Shown: one piece after another, positions 22,437 through 32,508 of the stretch
How the letters are laid out: each line of letters opens with the position of its first letter
Position numbering within the stretch: position 1 is the stretch's first letter
NCBI RefSeq assembly: GCF_022179065.1
Contig: NZ_BPQD01000020.1
Span: forward strand, 62,001-126,000
Origin: Methylobacterium adhaesivum
GTDB taxonomy: Bacteria; Pseudomonadota; Alphaproteobacteria; Rhizobiales; Beijerinckiaceae
Length of the DNA: 64,000 nt
Direction of reading: 5' to 3'
Translations under genes and position numbers: made by a program
The notes under the pieces: generated by a model
Told to the model about the DNA's origin: nothing
The model's input: only the letters and a program-made list of their open reading frames with translations
Databases searched by the model: none

Positions 22437-25284
22437 TCAACTGGGTCGCGATCCGGGTGAGGGAGAAGTCCTCCTCGAAGAACTTCGCCTGCCAGTCGGA
22501 GGGCCGGTTGGTACGCCGGACCTGTACCGCCGTCACCTTGTATTCGGGGCAGTTGGTGGCCCAGTCCGAATAGTCGGTCGTGATGACGTTGGCACCGGTC
22601 TTGGCGTGGTGGAAGGTGGTGTAGACCACGCCGGGCTGCATGCGCTCGGACACGACGGCCTTCAAGGCGATGTCGCCGGACCGGCTCTCCAGGGCCACGA
22701 GATCGCCGTTGACGATGCCGCGCACCTCGGCGTCGAACGGATGGATTTCCAGCACGTCCTCCTCGTGCCAGCGGGAGTTCTCCGTACGGCGGGTCTGCGC
22801 GCCGACATTGTACTGTGACAGGATGCGGCCGGTGGTGAGGATGAGCGGGAAGCGCGGCCCCGTGCGCTCCTCCGTCGGCACGTATTCGGTGATCATGAAC
22901 TTGCCGAGCCCCCGAACGAACCGGTCGACGTGCATCATCGGGGTGCCGCGCGGCGCCGCGTCGTTGCACGGCCACTGGATCGAGCCGAGTTCATCGATCT
23001 TGGCAAAGCTCACGCCCTTGAAGCTCGGGGTCAGCGCCGCGATCTCGTCCATGATCTCGGACGGGTGGCTGTAGTTCATCGGGTAGCCGAGGGCGTTGGA
23101 GAGCAGCATCGTGCCCTCCCAGTCGCCGACGCCGGAGAGCGGCGGCATGACCTTGCGCACGCGAGAAATGCGGCGCTCGGCATTGGTGAAGGTGCCGTCC
23201 TTCTCGAGGAACGACGCGCCCGGCAGGAAGACGTGGGCGTACTTCGCCGTCTCGTTCAGGAAGATGTCCTGGATGACGATGCATTCCATGGCCATCAGGC
23301 CGGCGGTGACGTGGTGCGTGTCGGGGTCGGACTGGGCGATGTCCTCGCCCTGGATGTACATGCCCTTGAAGGCGCCATCGACGGCTTCATCGAGCATGTT
23401 GGTGATGCGCAGGCCCGGATCCTTGTCGAGGGAGACACCCCAGAGGGACTCGAACGTCTCGCGGGTGGCATCGTCCGAGACGTGACGATAGCCCGGCAAC
23501 TCGTGCGGGAACGAGCCCATGTCGCACGAGCCCTGGACGTTGTTCTGGCCGCGCAGGGGGTTCACGCCGGCGCCCAGCATGCCGATGTTGCCCGTGGCCA
23601 TGGCGATGTTGGCCATGCCCATCACCATGGTCGAGCCCTGGCTGTGCTCGGTGACGCCGAGACCATAGTAGATGCCGGCGGCTCCGCCCGTGGCGTAGAG
23701 GCGGGCGGCGGCCCGGAGCTCGGCCGGATCGACGCCGGTGAACTGCTCCTGGGCTTCGGGCGAGTGGCGCTCATCGGCCACGAAACGGGCCCAGGCCTCG
23801 AAGTCGGCGAGATCGCAGCGCTCGCGGACATAGGCCTCGTCGATCAGCCCCTCGGTGACAATGACGTGTGCCATCGCGTTGATGAAGGCGACGTTGGAAC
23901 CGGGCTTCAGGGGCAGGTGGTAGTCGGCCTTGATGTGGGGCGACTTCACGAGGTCGATCTTGCGCGGATCGGCGACGATGAGCTTGGCGCCCTCGCGCAG
24001 GCGCTTCTTCATCCGCGAACCGAAGACGGGGTGACCGTCCGTCGGGTTGGCGCCGATGACGAGGATCACGTCGGAATGGGCCACGGACGCGAAGTCCTGG
24101 GTCCCGGCCGAGGTGCCGAGCGTCGACATCAGGCCGTAGCCCGTCGGCGAGTGGCAGACTCGGGCGCAGGTATCGACGTTGTTGTTGCCGAAGGCAGCGC
24201 GCACGAGCTTCTGAACGAGGTAGGCTTCCTCGTTGGTGCAGCGCGACGAGGTGATGCCGCCGACGGAATCCTTGCCGTACTTCGCCTGGATGCGCTTGAA
24301 CTCGGACGCCGCGCGCTCGATGGCGACCTCCCACGACACTTCCTGCCAGGGGTCCGTGATCTTGTCGCGGATCATCGGCTTGGTGATGCGGTCCTTGTGC
24401 GTGGCGTAGCCGTAGGCGAAGCGACCCTTGACGCAGCTATGGCCCTCGTTGGCCTTGCCACCCTTGTAGGGCACCATCCGCACGACGCGAGTGCCCTGCA
24501 TCTCGGCCTTGAACGAGCAGCCGACGCCGCAATACGCGCAGGTGGTGATCTCGGAATGCTCGGGCTGGCCGTGCTCGATGATCGACTTCTCCTGGAGCGT
24601 CGCCGTCGGGCAGGCCTGGACGCAGGCGCCGCAGGACACGCACTCGGATTCCATGAAGTTCGTCGGGCCGGCGGCGACGCGGCTATCGAAGCCACGGCCT
24701 TCGATGGTGAGCGCGAAGGTGCCCTGCACCTCCTCGCACGCGCGAACGCAACGGTTGCAGACGATGCACTTCGACGGGTCGTAGGTGAAGTACGGGTTCG
24801 AGGTGTCCTTCGGCAGGTACTGCTCGGACGTCGGCTTGACGTGGTTGGCGCCGTCATAGCCGTAGCGCACGTCGCGCAGGCCAACGGCACCCGCCATGTC
24901 CTGCAGCTCGCAATCGCCGTTGGCGGCGCAGGTCAGACAATCGAGGGGGTGATCGGAGATGTAGAGCTCCATCACGCCCTTGCGGAGCTTGGCGAGCTTG
25001 TCCGTCTGGGTCGAGACCACCATGCCGTTCTCGGCCGGCGTGGTGCAGGAGGCCGGCGTGCCGCGACGGCCCTCGATCTCCACGAGGCAGAGGCGGCAGG
25101 AGCCGAAGGCTTCCAGTGAATCCGTCGCACACAGCTTCGGGATCTGCGTGCCTGCGTGCATGGCGGCGGCCATCACGGAGGTCCCGGCTGGAACCGTGAC
25201 GCTCATGCCGTCGATGGTGAGCGTGACGGTCTGTTCGGACACCCGGATCGGGGTGCCGTAGTCGATCTCTTTGATGAGGGCCAT
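22423..25284 (-). CDS. fdsA: NAD-dependent formate dehydrogenase alpha (catalytic, Mo bis-MGD) subunit
   Basis: Oxidises formate to CO2 in the cytoplasm. The 953-residue protein has an N-terminal [2Fe-2S] ferredoxin domain (C52, C63, C66, C80), a C(H)-type cluster stretch (HPLDCLTCAANGDCELQ), two [4Fe-4S] binding motifs (CIVCNRCVRAC and CVSCGACVQACP), a further CAYCGVGC cluster site and the bis-MGD domain. Cysteine 377 in ARVCHSPTG is the expected metal ligand, followed by His378; it is Cys, not selenocysteine. In Methylobacterium this type is called FDH2. The ATG at 25284 begins the conserved MALIKEIDYGTP; the overlap with fdsC and short gap to fdsB show one operon. Confidence 0.96.
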   Translation of the reverse strand: MALIKEIDYGTPIRVSEQTVTLTIDGMSVTVPAGTSVMAAAMHAGTQIPKLCATDSLEAFGSCRLCLVEIEGRRGTPASCTTPAENGMVVSTQTDKLAKLRKGVMELYISDHPLDCLTCAANGDCELQDMAGAVGLRDVRYGYDGANHVKPTSEQYLPKDTSNPYFTYDPSKCIVCNRCVRACEEVQGTFALTIEGRGFDSRVAAGPTNFMESECVSCGACVQACPTATLQEKSIIEHGQPEHSEITTCAYCGVGCSFKAEMQGTRVVRMVPYKGGKANEGHSCVKGRFAYGYATHKDRITKPMIRDKITDPWQEVSWEVAIERAASEFKRIQAKYGKDSVGGITSSRCTNEEAYLVQKLVRAAFGNNNVDTCARVCHSPTGYGLMSTLGTSAGTQDFASVAHSDVILVIGANPTDGHPVFGSRMKKRLREGAKLIVADPRKIDLVKSPHIKADYHLPLKPGSNVAFINAMAHVIVTEGLIDEAYVRERCDLADFEAWARFVADERHSPEAQEQFTGVDPAELRAAARLYATGGAAGIYYGLGVTEHSQGSTMVMGMANIAMATGNIGMLGAGVNPLRGQNNVQGSCDMGSFPHELPGYRHVSDDATRETFESLWGVSLDKDPGLRITNMLDEAVDGAFKGMYIQGEDIAQSDPDTHHVTAGLMAMECIVIQDIFLNETAKYAHVFLPGASFLEKDGTFTNAERRISRVRKVMPPLSGVGDWEGTMLLSNALGYPMNYSHPSEIMDEIAALTPSFKGVSFAKIDELGSIQWPCNDAAPRGTPMMHVDRFVRGLGKFMITEYVPTEERTGPRFPLILTTGRILSQYNVGAQTRRTENSRWHEEDVLEIHPFDAEVRGIVNGDLVALESRSGDIALKAVVSERMQPGVVYTTFHHAKTGANVITTDYSDWATNCPEYKVTAVQVRRTNRPSDWQAKFFEEDFSLTRIATQLNAAE

Positions 25285-25297
25285 GGGTCGCGCCTCC

Positions 25298-26857
25298 TTA
25301 CTCGGCGGCGACGGACATCTGTCCGCCACGCGAGAAATCCTCGGGAAAATGGGTGATCGCGCTCATGACGGGCATCGGTGTGAGCCCGCCCATGGCGCAG
25401 AGCGAGCCGTCGGTCATGACGTCGCAAAGGTCGGAGATCACCGCGAGATTGCGCTCGGCGTCCTGGCCGGCGATGACCTTGTCCATGGTCTCGACGCCGC
25501 GCGTGGCGCCGATGCGGCAAGGCGTGCACTTGCCGCAGGATTCCACCGCGCAGAACTCGAACGCGAAGCGGGCTTGCTTGGCCATGTCCACGGTGTCGTC
25601 GAACACCACGATGCCGCCATGGCCGACGAGGCCTTTCTTCGCGGCCATCGCCTCGTAATCCAACGGGGTGTCGAGGAGATGGTCGGGAAAGTAGGCGCCC
25701 AGCGGCCCGCCGACCTGCACCGCGCGCACCGGCCGTCCACTCTGCGTACCGCCGCCGAAATCCTCGATGATCTCGCGCAGCGTGATACCGAAGGCATACT
25801 CGATGAGGCCGCCGTGCTTGATGTTGCCGGCGAGTTGGATCGCCAGGGTGCCCAGCGACCGCCCCATGCCGTACTCGGCGTAGGCCTTCGCGCCGTGTTC
25901 CAGGATGTAGGGCACGGCCGTGAAGGTCATCACGTTGTTGACCAGGGTCGGCTGGCCGAGGAAGCCCTTCAGGGCCGGGATCGGCGGCTTGGCCCGCACG
26001 ATGCCGCGGCGGCCTTCGAGGCTCTCCAGCAGCGAGGTCTCCTCGCCGCAGATATAGGCGCCGGCGCCGAGCCGGACTTCGAGGTGAAAGGCCTTTCCGG
26101 AGTTCATGACGTTGTCGCCAAGAACACCAGCCGCGATGCCGTTGGCGATGGCCTCCTTGAGGGTGGCGAAAGCCTGCGGATATTCTGAGCGCAGGTAAAT
26201 GTAACCGCGCGTCGCGCTGGTGGCGATGCCCGCGATGGTCATGCCTTCGATGAGGTTGAAGGGATCGCCCTCCATCATCATCCGGTCTGCGAAGGTGCCG
26301 GAATCGCCCTCGTCGGCGTTGCAGACCACGTATTTGTGCGGCGACGCGGCGAGCATCACCGTGTTCCACTTGATGCCCGCCGGGAAGCCGGCGCCGCCGC
26401 GCCCGCGCAGGCCAGACTCCCGCACCTCGGCGACGATGCCGGCGGCATCGAGCTTCAGCGCGGCCTCGAGGCCCCGGTAGCCACCGTGAGCGCGATAGTC
26501 TTCGACCGAAACCGGATCGACGACGCCACAACGCTGGAACGTCAGCCGGTGCTGGCGGGCAAGATAGGGAATCTTCTCAGGGTCGCCGAGGCGCAGGGCG
26601 TGCGCGCCGCCATTCACCAGACCGGCGTCAAGCAACGCATCGACGTCGCTGGGCGTGACGGGGCCGTAGGCGACGCGCCCCTCCGGCGTGCCGACCTCGA
26701 CCATCGGCTCCAGCCAAAGCAGACCACGCGACCCGGTGCGCACGATGGTGACGTCGAGACCCCGGCGCTCGGCTCCGGCGAACAAGGCGCGGGCGACGCG
26801 ATTGGCGCCGAGGCCCAGGGCGACGGCATCGCGGGGAACGTAGAGGGTGATGCTCAT
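25298..26857 (-). CDS. fdsB: NAD-dependent formate dehydrogenase beta (FMN/NAD) subunit
   Basis: Passes electrons from FdsA to NAD+. The 519-residue protein resembles complex I NuoF with a short N-terminal thioredoxin-like part. It has the NAD/FMN glycine loop GLRGRGGAGFPAGIKW (near 170-185), the FMN block CNADEGDSGTFADR and the cluster motif ESCGKCTPCRIG with a later cysteine for a [4Fe-4S] centre. The ATG at 26857 overlaps the fdsG stop by four bases. Longer upstream frames read through fdsG in the wrong phase. Confidence 0.95.
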   Translation of the reverse strand: MSITLYVPRDAVALGLGANRVARALFAGAERRGLDVTIVRTGSRGLLWLEPMVEVGTPEGRVAYGPVTPSDVDALLDAGLVNGGAHALRLGDPEKIPYLARQHRLTFQRCGVVDPVSVEDYRAHGGYRGLEAALKLDAAGIVAEVRESGLRGRGGAGFPAGIKWNTVMLAASPHKYVVCNADEGDSGTFADRMMMEGDPFNLIEGMTIAGIATSATRGYIYLRSEYPQAFATLKEAIANGIAAGVLGDNVMNSGKAFHLEVRLGAGAYICGEETSLLESLEGRRGIVRAKPPIPALKGFLGQPTLVNNVMTFTAVPYILEHGAKAYAEYGMGRSLGTLAIQLAGNIKHGGLIEYAFGITLREIIEDFGGGTQSGRPVRAVQVGGPLGAYFPDHLLDTPLDYEAMAAKKGLVGHGGIVVFDDTVDMAKQARFAFEFCAVESCGKCTPCRIGATRGVETMDKVIAGQDAERNLAVISDLCDVMTDGSLCAMGGLTPMPVMSAITHFPEDFSRGGQMSVAAE

Positions 26858-27327
26858 GACTTCACCTCGGCGAGGGCCGCTTCCAGGGAGTCGGCGGTGA
26901 GCCGGGCCAGGGGCTCGTCGTCGACGAGGGCCCCCGGACCGTTGGCGCACAGACCGAGGCAATAGACCGGCTCGACGGTGACCTGCCCGTCCGGAGTGGT
27001 GCCGTGCCAGTCGATGCCGAGGCGGGCGAGGATATCGGCGTGGAGCCGGTCGGATCCCATGGCCTGGCAGGCCTCGGCGCGGCACAGCTTCACCTGATGC
27101 CGGCCCGACGGTGCGCGGCGGAAGTCGTGGTAGAAGGTGATGCAGCCGTGCACTTCGGCCCGCGAGAGGTTCAGCGCGTCGGCGATGAGCGGCACGGCCC
27201 CTTCGTCGACGTACCCGAAGGTCTCCTGCAGGGCGTGCAGGATCGGGAGCGTTGCACCTTCAAGATGGAGATGTTCGGCGATGATCCCAGCGGCGCGGGG
27301 CTCGCTCCAGGGCTCGTTCGGCAGCAT
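26854..27327 (-). CDS. fdsG: NAD-dependent formate dehydrogenase gamma ([2Fe-2S]) subunit
   Basis: First gene of the fds operon. A 157-residue NuoE-like thioredoxin-fold protein. The [2Fe-2S] ligands are visible as CRAEACQAMG and CLGLCANGP. It mediates electron transfer beside FdsB. The leader region up to the LysR gene (139 bases) contains an inverted repeat and a TTGTGC-N3-GCAA site, candidate operators for the operon. Confidence 0.94.
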   Translation of the reverse strand: MLPNEPWSEPRAAGIIAEHLHLEGATLPILHALQETFGYVDEGAVPLIADALNLSRAEVHGCITFYHDFRRAPSGRHQVKLCRAEACQAMGSDRLHADILARLGIDWHGTTPDGQVTVEPVYCLGLCANGPGALVDDEPLARLTADSLEAALAEVKS

Positions 27328-27404
27328 TGTTCCACCCGGATTGGTCTTGTTCTCGTTCCAAGGTGGTATATCGCCGACCGTGAATCAATCGCGCCTTTCC
27401 GTTG

Positions 27405-27427
27405 GTCGACAACGAATTTTTGTCAAC
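27405..27427 (-). promoter_or_regulatory. Inverted repeat upstream of fdsG, candidate LysR-type operator
   Basis: GTCGACAA and TTGTCAAC are separated by seven bases (one mismatch between arms), 78-100 bases before the fdsG start. Position and size suit a LysR activator site for the adjacent regulator. The minus strand also reads TTGACA at its 5' edge, but no good -10 follows at the right distance. Confidence 0.4.
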
Positions 27428-27433
27428 CCGGTA

Positions 27434-27446
27434 TTGTGCGACGCAA
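27434..27446 (+). promoter_or_regulatory. TTGTGC-GAC-GCAA operator candidate upstream of fdsG
   Basis: Exact copy of the recurrent motif in the 139-base gap between the regulator stop and fdsG. It suggests that formate oxidation is tied to the same regulator as the phasin-like gene and glgA. TTGTGCGACGCAA also fits the T-N11-A pattern of LysR boxes, so the adjacent LysR protein is a rival owner of this single site. Confidence 0.45.
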
Positions 27447-27466
27447 AAATCGATAGCGACCACCCC

Positions 27467-28375
27467 TCACAGGGAAGCAATATCCTGCGCGATTCCAGCC
27501 GCCGTGGCCCGCGCTTCGACCATGAGGGCGGCACAGAGGGGCGTCATCGGCTCGCGCTCAGGCACGACGAGGCCGATGAGATGGCTGACGTCGGGCTCCA
27601 CGATCGGCACGGCGCGGATCCGCTCGTTGAGGCGGAAGCTGTCGGCGAGTACGGCCGGCATGATGCTCGCCCATTTGGCCGTGCGGACATGGGTCAACAG
27701 CACGATCATCGAGTTCGATTCAAGCAGCGGGGCCGACACCCGTCCGACATTCGTGAGGTGCCGGTCGATGATCCGGCGGTTCTGCATGTCGGGCGTGAGG
27801 AGGCACAGGGGAATGCGCGTGACCTCCTCCCAAGTGACCGAGTCACGGGCACCGAACACGCCGTCGACGGCCGTAAGTAGCCTGTAGCGTTCCCGGTAGA
27901 GCGGCACGGTCGTGAGACGCCCGAGCGGCTCGTTCTCCAGGTAGGTGATGCCGGCATCAATCTCGAGATCGGCGATGAGACGGCCGATCTCTCCCGAGGT
28001 GGTGGAGTGAACGGAGAAGCGCACCTCAGGATGACGCATGCGGAACGGCGTGGTCAGGGCCGCGACGACCGGCGTGGCCGTCGGGATCGCGGCAAGGCGC
28101 AGGGTGCCGGACAGGCCGCGGCGCAGGCTCGCCACCTCCTCACGCATGGCGCGGGCGTCACCGACGATCCGCCGTGCCCATTCGAGGACCCGCTCACCTT
28201 CGGGCGTGAAGCCCTGGAAGCGCGAGCCCCGCTGGACCAACATGACCCCGAGGCGCTCCTCGAGCTGCTTCACGCCGGCCGACAGCGTCTGCTGGGACAC
28301 GTTGCAGACCTGCGCCGCCCGGCCGAAATGGCGTTCGCGGGCTAGGGCGAGGATGAATTCGAGGCGTTCGATCAC
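27467..28375 (-). CDS. LysR-family transcriptional regulator, probable fds regulator
   Basis: A 302-residue regulator, the standard LysR length, from a GTG start at 28375 (IERLEFILALARERHFGRAA). The winged helix-turn-helix is at about residues 1-60 with CNVSQQTLSAGVKQLEERLG as the recognition region; the co-inducer domain is at about 90-295. It lies directly upstream of fdsGBACD on the same strand and is likely the formate-responsive activator (FdsR type). An upstream extension to 28510 has no DNA-binding character. Confidence 0.88.
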   Translation of the reverse strand: MIERLEFILALARERHFGRAAQVCNVSQQTLSAGVKQLEERLGVMLVQRGSRFQGFTPEGERVLEWARRIVGDARAMREEVASLRRGLSGTLRLAAIPTATPVVAALTTPFRMRHPEVRFSVHSTTSGEIGRLIADLEIDAGITYLENEPLGRLTTVPLYRERYRLLTAVDGVFGARDSVTWEEVTRIPLCLLTPDMQNRRIIDRHLTNVGRVSAPLLESNSMIVLLTHVRTAKWASIMPAVLADSFRLNERIRAVPIVEPDVSHLIGLVVPEREPMTPLCAALMVEARATAAGIAQDIASL

Positions 28376-28660
28376 GGCGCGGTTCGGACCTTCCTCACGA
28401 CCGTGGCGAGATGCAGCGACCCTCGTGCCCACTCCGGAAATCGCGTCGTGGGTCCCTGTATAACACGGGGGTGTCGCGCCGATGCGACGCTGTTGCGGTT
28501 GCATGACCACGGTCCATGTGGTCTGTCACGGCGATCGGCATCCAGGGTGGGAAACTCCGTGGCGTGCCGCAACACCCGCAGAACGCACTTGCGCTTTCGT
28601 CCAAATATCGCAAGAGGCGCGGGGACAATCGATCACGTCAAGGGGAGCCGAGAGAGGCAG

Positions 28661-29503
28661 ATGCGGACGACGCAAGCGCAACACCGGTCAACATGGGGGC
28701 TTGCCGCGCTTGGCGCCGTCCTCGTTTCGTCGTCCTCCGCCCTGGCGGCAGGCATCGGGCAACCCGAGCCCTGGCAGATGGGCCGTCAGGTTCCCGTCAC
28801 CGAGAACGCGCGGGATATCCTCTCGTTCGAACACGGCATGCACTGGCTGTCGTTCGGCATCTCGCTCTTCGTGCTCGGGCTGCTGCTCTACTGCATCTAC
28901 CGCTTCAGCGAGAAGGCGAACCCGACGCCCTCGAAGACCACCCACAACACCCTCATCGAGGTGGCGTGGACCATCGTTCCGGTGCTCATCCTCGTCGCCG
29001 TCGCGATTCCCTCGTTCCGCCTGCTGCGTACCCAGCTCTCGGACCCGAAGGCCGACGTGCTCGTGAAGGTGATCGGCCACGCCTGGTACTGGTCCTACGA
29101 GTATCCGGCCGTCGAGCAGGGCGGCGGCTTCACGTTCGACGCCAACCTCGATGAGGACAAGCAGCCGAAGCTCCTCGGTACGGACAACGACATGGTCGTG
29201 CCCGTGAACAAGATCGTGAAGATCCAGGTCACGGCCGCCGACGTGATGCACTCCTGGGCGATGCCGTCCTTCGGCTTCAAGATCGACGCTGTACCGGGCC
29301 GCCTGAACCAGTTCTGGTTCAAGGCCGACCGCGAGGGCACCTACCACGGCCAGTGCTCCGAGCTCTGCGGCGCCCGCCACGCCTACATGCCGATCACCGT
29401 CCAGGTCGTGAGCGAAGAGGCGTATGCCAAGTGGCTCGCCGAGGGGAAGACGAAGTTCGCCCGGATCGACAACGACACCGCGAAATTCGCTGCGGCCCGC
29501 TGA
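28661..29503 (+). CDS. coxB: Cytochrome c oxidase subunit II (aa3 type)
   Basis: Carries the CuA centre that accepts electrons from cytochrome c. The 280-residue protein has a signal peptide (to about residue 30), two membrane helices (about 60-80 and 100-120) and a periplasmic cupredoxin domain. CuA ligands are all present: H197, C232, E234, C236, H240 and M243. There is no fused haem-c domain. GAGAGAGGCAG precedes the ATG at 28661. First gene of the cox cluster. Confidence 0.95.
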   Translation: MRTTQAQHRSTWGLAALGAVLVSSSSALAAGIGQPEPWQMGRQVPVTENARDILSFEHGMHWLSFGISLFVLGLLLYCIYRFSEKANPTPSKTTHNTLIEVAWTIVPVLILVAVAIPSFRLLRTQLSDPKADVLVKVIGHAWYWSYEYPAVEQGGGFTFDANLDEDKQPKLLGTDNDMVVPVNKIVKIQVTAADVMHSWAMPSFGFKIDAVPGRLNQFWFKADREGTYHGQCSELCGARHAYMPITVQVVSEEAYAKWLAEGKTKFARIDNDTAKFAAAR

Positions 29504-29578
29504 CGGGCCCCGCCGGACCGGAACCCGGTCCGGCCTCACGTCACGAGATTCATGAGAAACCTGGACTGAGGTCTATCC

Positions 29579-31207
29579 ATGGCTAACGCCACAGCACATT
29601 CGGGGCTCCACGACGCCCACGATCACAAGCCACCCTTCTTCTCCCGCTGGTTCCTCTCGACCAACCACAAGGACATCGGCACCCTCTACCTGCTGTTCGC
29701 CTTCTGCGCGGGCATCATCGGCGCGTTCCTCTCCTTCGGCATCCGCATGGAGATGGAGGAGCCCGGCCTGCAGTACTTCTCGAGCCCCGGCACCTACAAC
29801 GTGTTCGTGACCGGCCACGGCCTCATCATGGTGTTCTTCATGGTGATGCCCGCCCTCATCGGCGGCTTCGGCAACTGGTTCGTGCCCCTCATGATCGGCG
29901 CGCCCGACATGGCGTTCCCGCGCATGAACAACATCTCGTTCTGGCTGACGGTCGCGGGCTTCTTCAGCCTCGTCTGCTCGCTGTTCGTCGAGGGCGCTCC
30001 GGGCGCCAGCGGCGCCGGCACCGGCTGGACCGTCTATCCGCCGCTCTCGACCTCCGGCCATCCCGGCCCGGCCGTCGACTTCGCGATCTTCGCCCTCCAC
30101 CTCTCGGGAGCCGGCTCGATCCTCGGCGCCATCAACTTCATCACCACGATCCTGAACATGCGCGCGCCGGGCATGACCCTGCACAAGATGCCGCTGTTCG
30201 CCTGGTCGATGCTGGTGACGGCCTTCCTGCTGCTCCTGTCGCTCCCGGTTCTCGCCGGCGCGATCACGATGCTGCTCACCGACCGCAACTTCGGAACGAC
30301 CTTCTTCGATCCGGCCGGCGGCGGCGATCCGGTGCTCTATCAGCATCTGTTCTGGTTCTTCGGTCACCCCGAAGTGTACATCATGATCCTGCCGGCCTTC
30401 GGCATCGTCAGCCACATCATCTCGACCTTCTCGCGCAAGCCCGTGTTCGGCTACCTTGCCATGGCCTACGCCATGGTCGCCATCGGCGTCGTCGGCTTCG
30501 TCGTGTGGGCCCACCACATGTACACCGTCGGTCTGTCGCTCCAGACGCAGTCCTACTTCGTATTCGCCACCATGGTGATCGCGGTGCCCACCGGCGTGAA
30601 GATCTTCTCGTGGATCGCGACCATGTGGGGCGGCTCGATCCGCTTCACCGCCGCCATGCACTGGGCCGTCGGCTTCATCTTCCTGTTCACCGTCGGCGGC
30701 GTGACCGGCGTGGTGCTGGCGAACTCGGCCGTGGATAAGTACCTGCACGACACCTACTACGTCGTCGCGCACTTCCACTACGTGCTCTCGCTCGGCGCCG
30801 TGTTCATCATCTTCGCCGGTATCTACTACTGGTTCCCGAAGATGACCGGCCACATCATCCCCGAATGGGCCGGCAAGCTGCACTTCTGGTTGGCCTTCAT
30901 CGGCGCGAACGTCCTGTTCTTCCCGATGCACTTCCTCGGCCTCGCCGGCATGCCGCGTCGCTACGCCGACTATCCGGAAGCCTTCGCGGGCTGGCACAAG
31001 GTCTCCACCTGGGGTGGGCACATCTTCGCGCTGGGCATGGTGGTGTTCTTCATCGGCGTGGTGCTGGCGTTCCGCTCCAGCAAGCGGGCCGCCGCCAACC
31101 CGTGGGGCGAGGGTGCGACCACCCTCGAGTGGACCCTGTCCTCGCCTCCGCCCTTCCACCAGTTCGAGACGCTGCCCCGCATCGTCGACGAGCCGGGCCA
31201 CCACTGA
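29579..31207 (+). CDS. coxA: Cytochrome c oxidase subunit I (aa3 type)
   Basis: The catalytic haem-copper subunit, 542 residues, twelve membrane helices. [13 protein letters not shown] carries a CuB histidine and the cross-linked tyrosine, HH in [10 protein letters not shown] gives the other CuB ligands, and [18 protein letters not shown] has the haem a and a3 histidines. These features mark an A-type proton-pumping oxidase. It lies 75 bases after coxB. A strong hairpin follows, at 31234. Confidence 0.97.
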   Translation: MANATAHSGLHDAHDHKPPFFSRWFLSTNHKDIGTLYLLFAFCAGIIGAFLSFGIRMEMEEPGLQYFSSPGTYNVFVTGHGLIMVFFMVMPALIGGFGNWFVPLMIGAPDMAFPRMNNISFWLTVAGFFSLVCSLFVEGAPGASGAGTGWTVYPPLSTSGHPGPAVDFAIFALHLSGAGSILGAINFITTILNMRAPGMTLHKMPLFAWSMLVTAFLLLLSLPVLAGAITMLLTDRNFGTTFFDPAGGGDPVLYQHLFWFFGHPEVYIMILPAFGIVSHIISTFSRKPVFGYLAMAYAMVAIGVVGFVVWAHHMYTVGLSLQTQSYFVFATMVIAVPTGVKIFSWIATMWGGSIRFTAAMHWAVGFIFLFTVGGVTGVVLANSAVDKYLHDTYYVVAHFHYVLSLGAVFIIFAGIYYWFPKMTGHIIPEWAGKLHFWLAFIGANVLFFPMHFLGLAGMPRRYADYPEAFAGWHKVSTWGGHIFALGMVVFFIGVVLAFRSSKRAAANPWGEGATTLEWTLSSPPPFHQFETLPRIVDEPGHH

Positions 31208-31233
31208 GAGAAGCGATCAGCTTCACGGATTGC

Positions 31234-31262
31234 GAGGACCGCGCGAGCGGTCCTCGCTCTTT
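31234..31262 (+). terminator. GNRA-capped hairpin between coxA and ctaB
   Basis: A 9-bp perfect stem, GAGGACCGC with GCGGTCCTC, closed by GCGA and followed by GCTCTTT, 26 bases after coxA. It can act as a terminator or attenuator that lowers expression of assembly genes relative to structural genes. Confidence 0.6.
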
Positions 31263-31379
31263 CCCGGATGCCCGGCCGCGCACCACGCGACGGACATCCC
31301 GAAAAGGGCGGCGCCAAAACGACATCGTTCGATGTCGGCGCGATCCGAAGCCCTGCAGGACAACCGCAATCGGGACCCC

Positions 31380-32333
31380 ATGACGAGCCTGTCGAACAGC
31401 CTATCCGCTGGCGCCGAGCCGCACCCGGCCACCATGGTCGTCGGCGGCGAAGTCTCCGACTTCTTCGCCCTCCTGAAGCCGCGCGTGATGGTGCTGGTGA
31501 TCTTCACCGCCCTGGTCGGCATGGCCGTCTCCAACGTCCACATTCAACCCGTTGTCGGGACGATCTCGCTCCTCATGATCGCCGTCGGCGCCGGTGCGTC
31601 CGGTTGCCTCAACATGTGGTGGGATGCCGACATCGATGCGGTGATGACCCGGACAGCGAAGCGCCCGATTCCGGACGGACGCATCCAGCCGGGTGAGGCT
31701 CTGGCCTTCGGCATCGTCCTCTCCGTCGGCTCCGTCCTCGTCCTCGGCCTCGCCTCCAATTGGCTCGCCGCCGGGCTCCTCGCCTTCACCATCGTGTTCT
31801 ACGCCGTGTTCTATTCCATGTGGCTGAAGCGGGCGACGCCGCAGAACATCGTCATCGGCGGTGCCGCCGGCGCCCTTCCCCCGGTCATCGGCCAGGCTGT
31901 CGTCACCGGCTCGGTGGGCATCGAGTCCCTCGTCCTGTTCCTCATCATCTTCATCTGGACGCCGCCCCATTTCTGGGCGCTCGCCCTGATCAAGTCCGGT
32001 GAGTACGCCAAGGCCGGCATTCCGATGATGCCGAACGTCGCCGGGCCGCAATCGACCCGCCGGCAGATCATCTACTATTCCCTCGTGTTGTTCCCCATCG
32101 GCCTCGCCCCGGTGTTCCTCGGCTTCGGTGGCTTGCTCTACGGGCTGACGGCCCTGTTTGGCGGCCTCGGCATGCTCGCGTTCAGCGTCCACGTCTTCCG
32201 CAACCGTGAGGGCGAGGCTGAGCGCAAGGCGGCGCTCGGGATGTTCGGCTTCTCGATCCTGTACCTCTTCCTCCTGTTCTCTGCGCTGCTCGCCGAGCAC
32301 AGCCTCGGTCTGTTCCGCGCGGTGATCGCATGA
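31380..32333 (+). CDS. ctaB: Protohaem IX farnesyltransferase (haem O synthase)
   Basis: Polytopic membrane prenyltransferase that attaches farnesyl to haem b for haem O/A of the oxidase. The 317-residue protein has about nine membrane helices and the Asp-rich substrate motif [21 protein letters not shown] with the second motif further on. ATG at 31380 starts [19 protein letters not shown]; longer frames upstream overlap the hairpin. Its stop overlaps the start of the 52-residue gene. Confidence 0.95.
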   Translation: MTSLSNSLSAGAEPHPATMVVGGEVSDFFALLKPRVMVLVIFTALVGMAVSNVHIQPVVGTISLLMIAVGAGASGCLNMWWDADIDAVMTRTAKRPIPDGRIQPGEALAFGIVLSVGSVLVLGLASNWLAAGLLAFTIVFYAVFYSMWLKRATPQNIVIGGAAGALPPVIGQAVVTGSVGIESLVLFLIIFIWTPPHFWALALIKSGEYAKAGIPMMPNVAGPQSTRRQIIYYSLVLFPIGLAPVFLGFGGLLYGLTALFGGLGMLAFSVHVFRNREGEAERKAALGMFGFSILYLFLLFSALLAEHSLGLFRAVIA

Positions 32334-32488
32334 CCGGTCCTCGGCCGCGTCCGCTGACACCCGAGGAGGCCCAGCGCCGGCGCAAGCGGTCCCTCGCCAT
32401 CGCGGCCGTCCTGTTCACCCTCGTGGCGATCTTCTACGTGCTCACCATCGCGAAGCTCGGACCTCAGGTCCTCAATCGCCCGCTGTGA
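32330..32488 (+). CDS. Small single-helix cytochrome oxidase cluster protein (CoxF-like)
   Basis: A 52-residue protein, [20 protein letters not shown], then one transmembrane helix (about residues 21-40) and a short tail [12 protein letters not shown] overlaps the ctaB stop (ATGA) and ctaG begins 21 bases later, so it is translated as part of the cluster. Position and shape match the small CoxF-type proteins found between ctaB and ctaG in alphaproteobacteria. Its role in oxidase assembly is inferred from context. Confidence 0.8.
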   Translation: MTGPRPRPLTPEEAQRRRKRSLAIAAVLFTLVAIFYVLTIAKLGPQVLNRPL

Positions 32489-32508
32489 AACGCGGCGAGG
32501 GAGACAGA

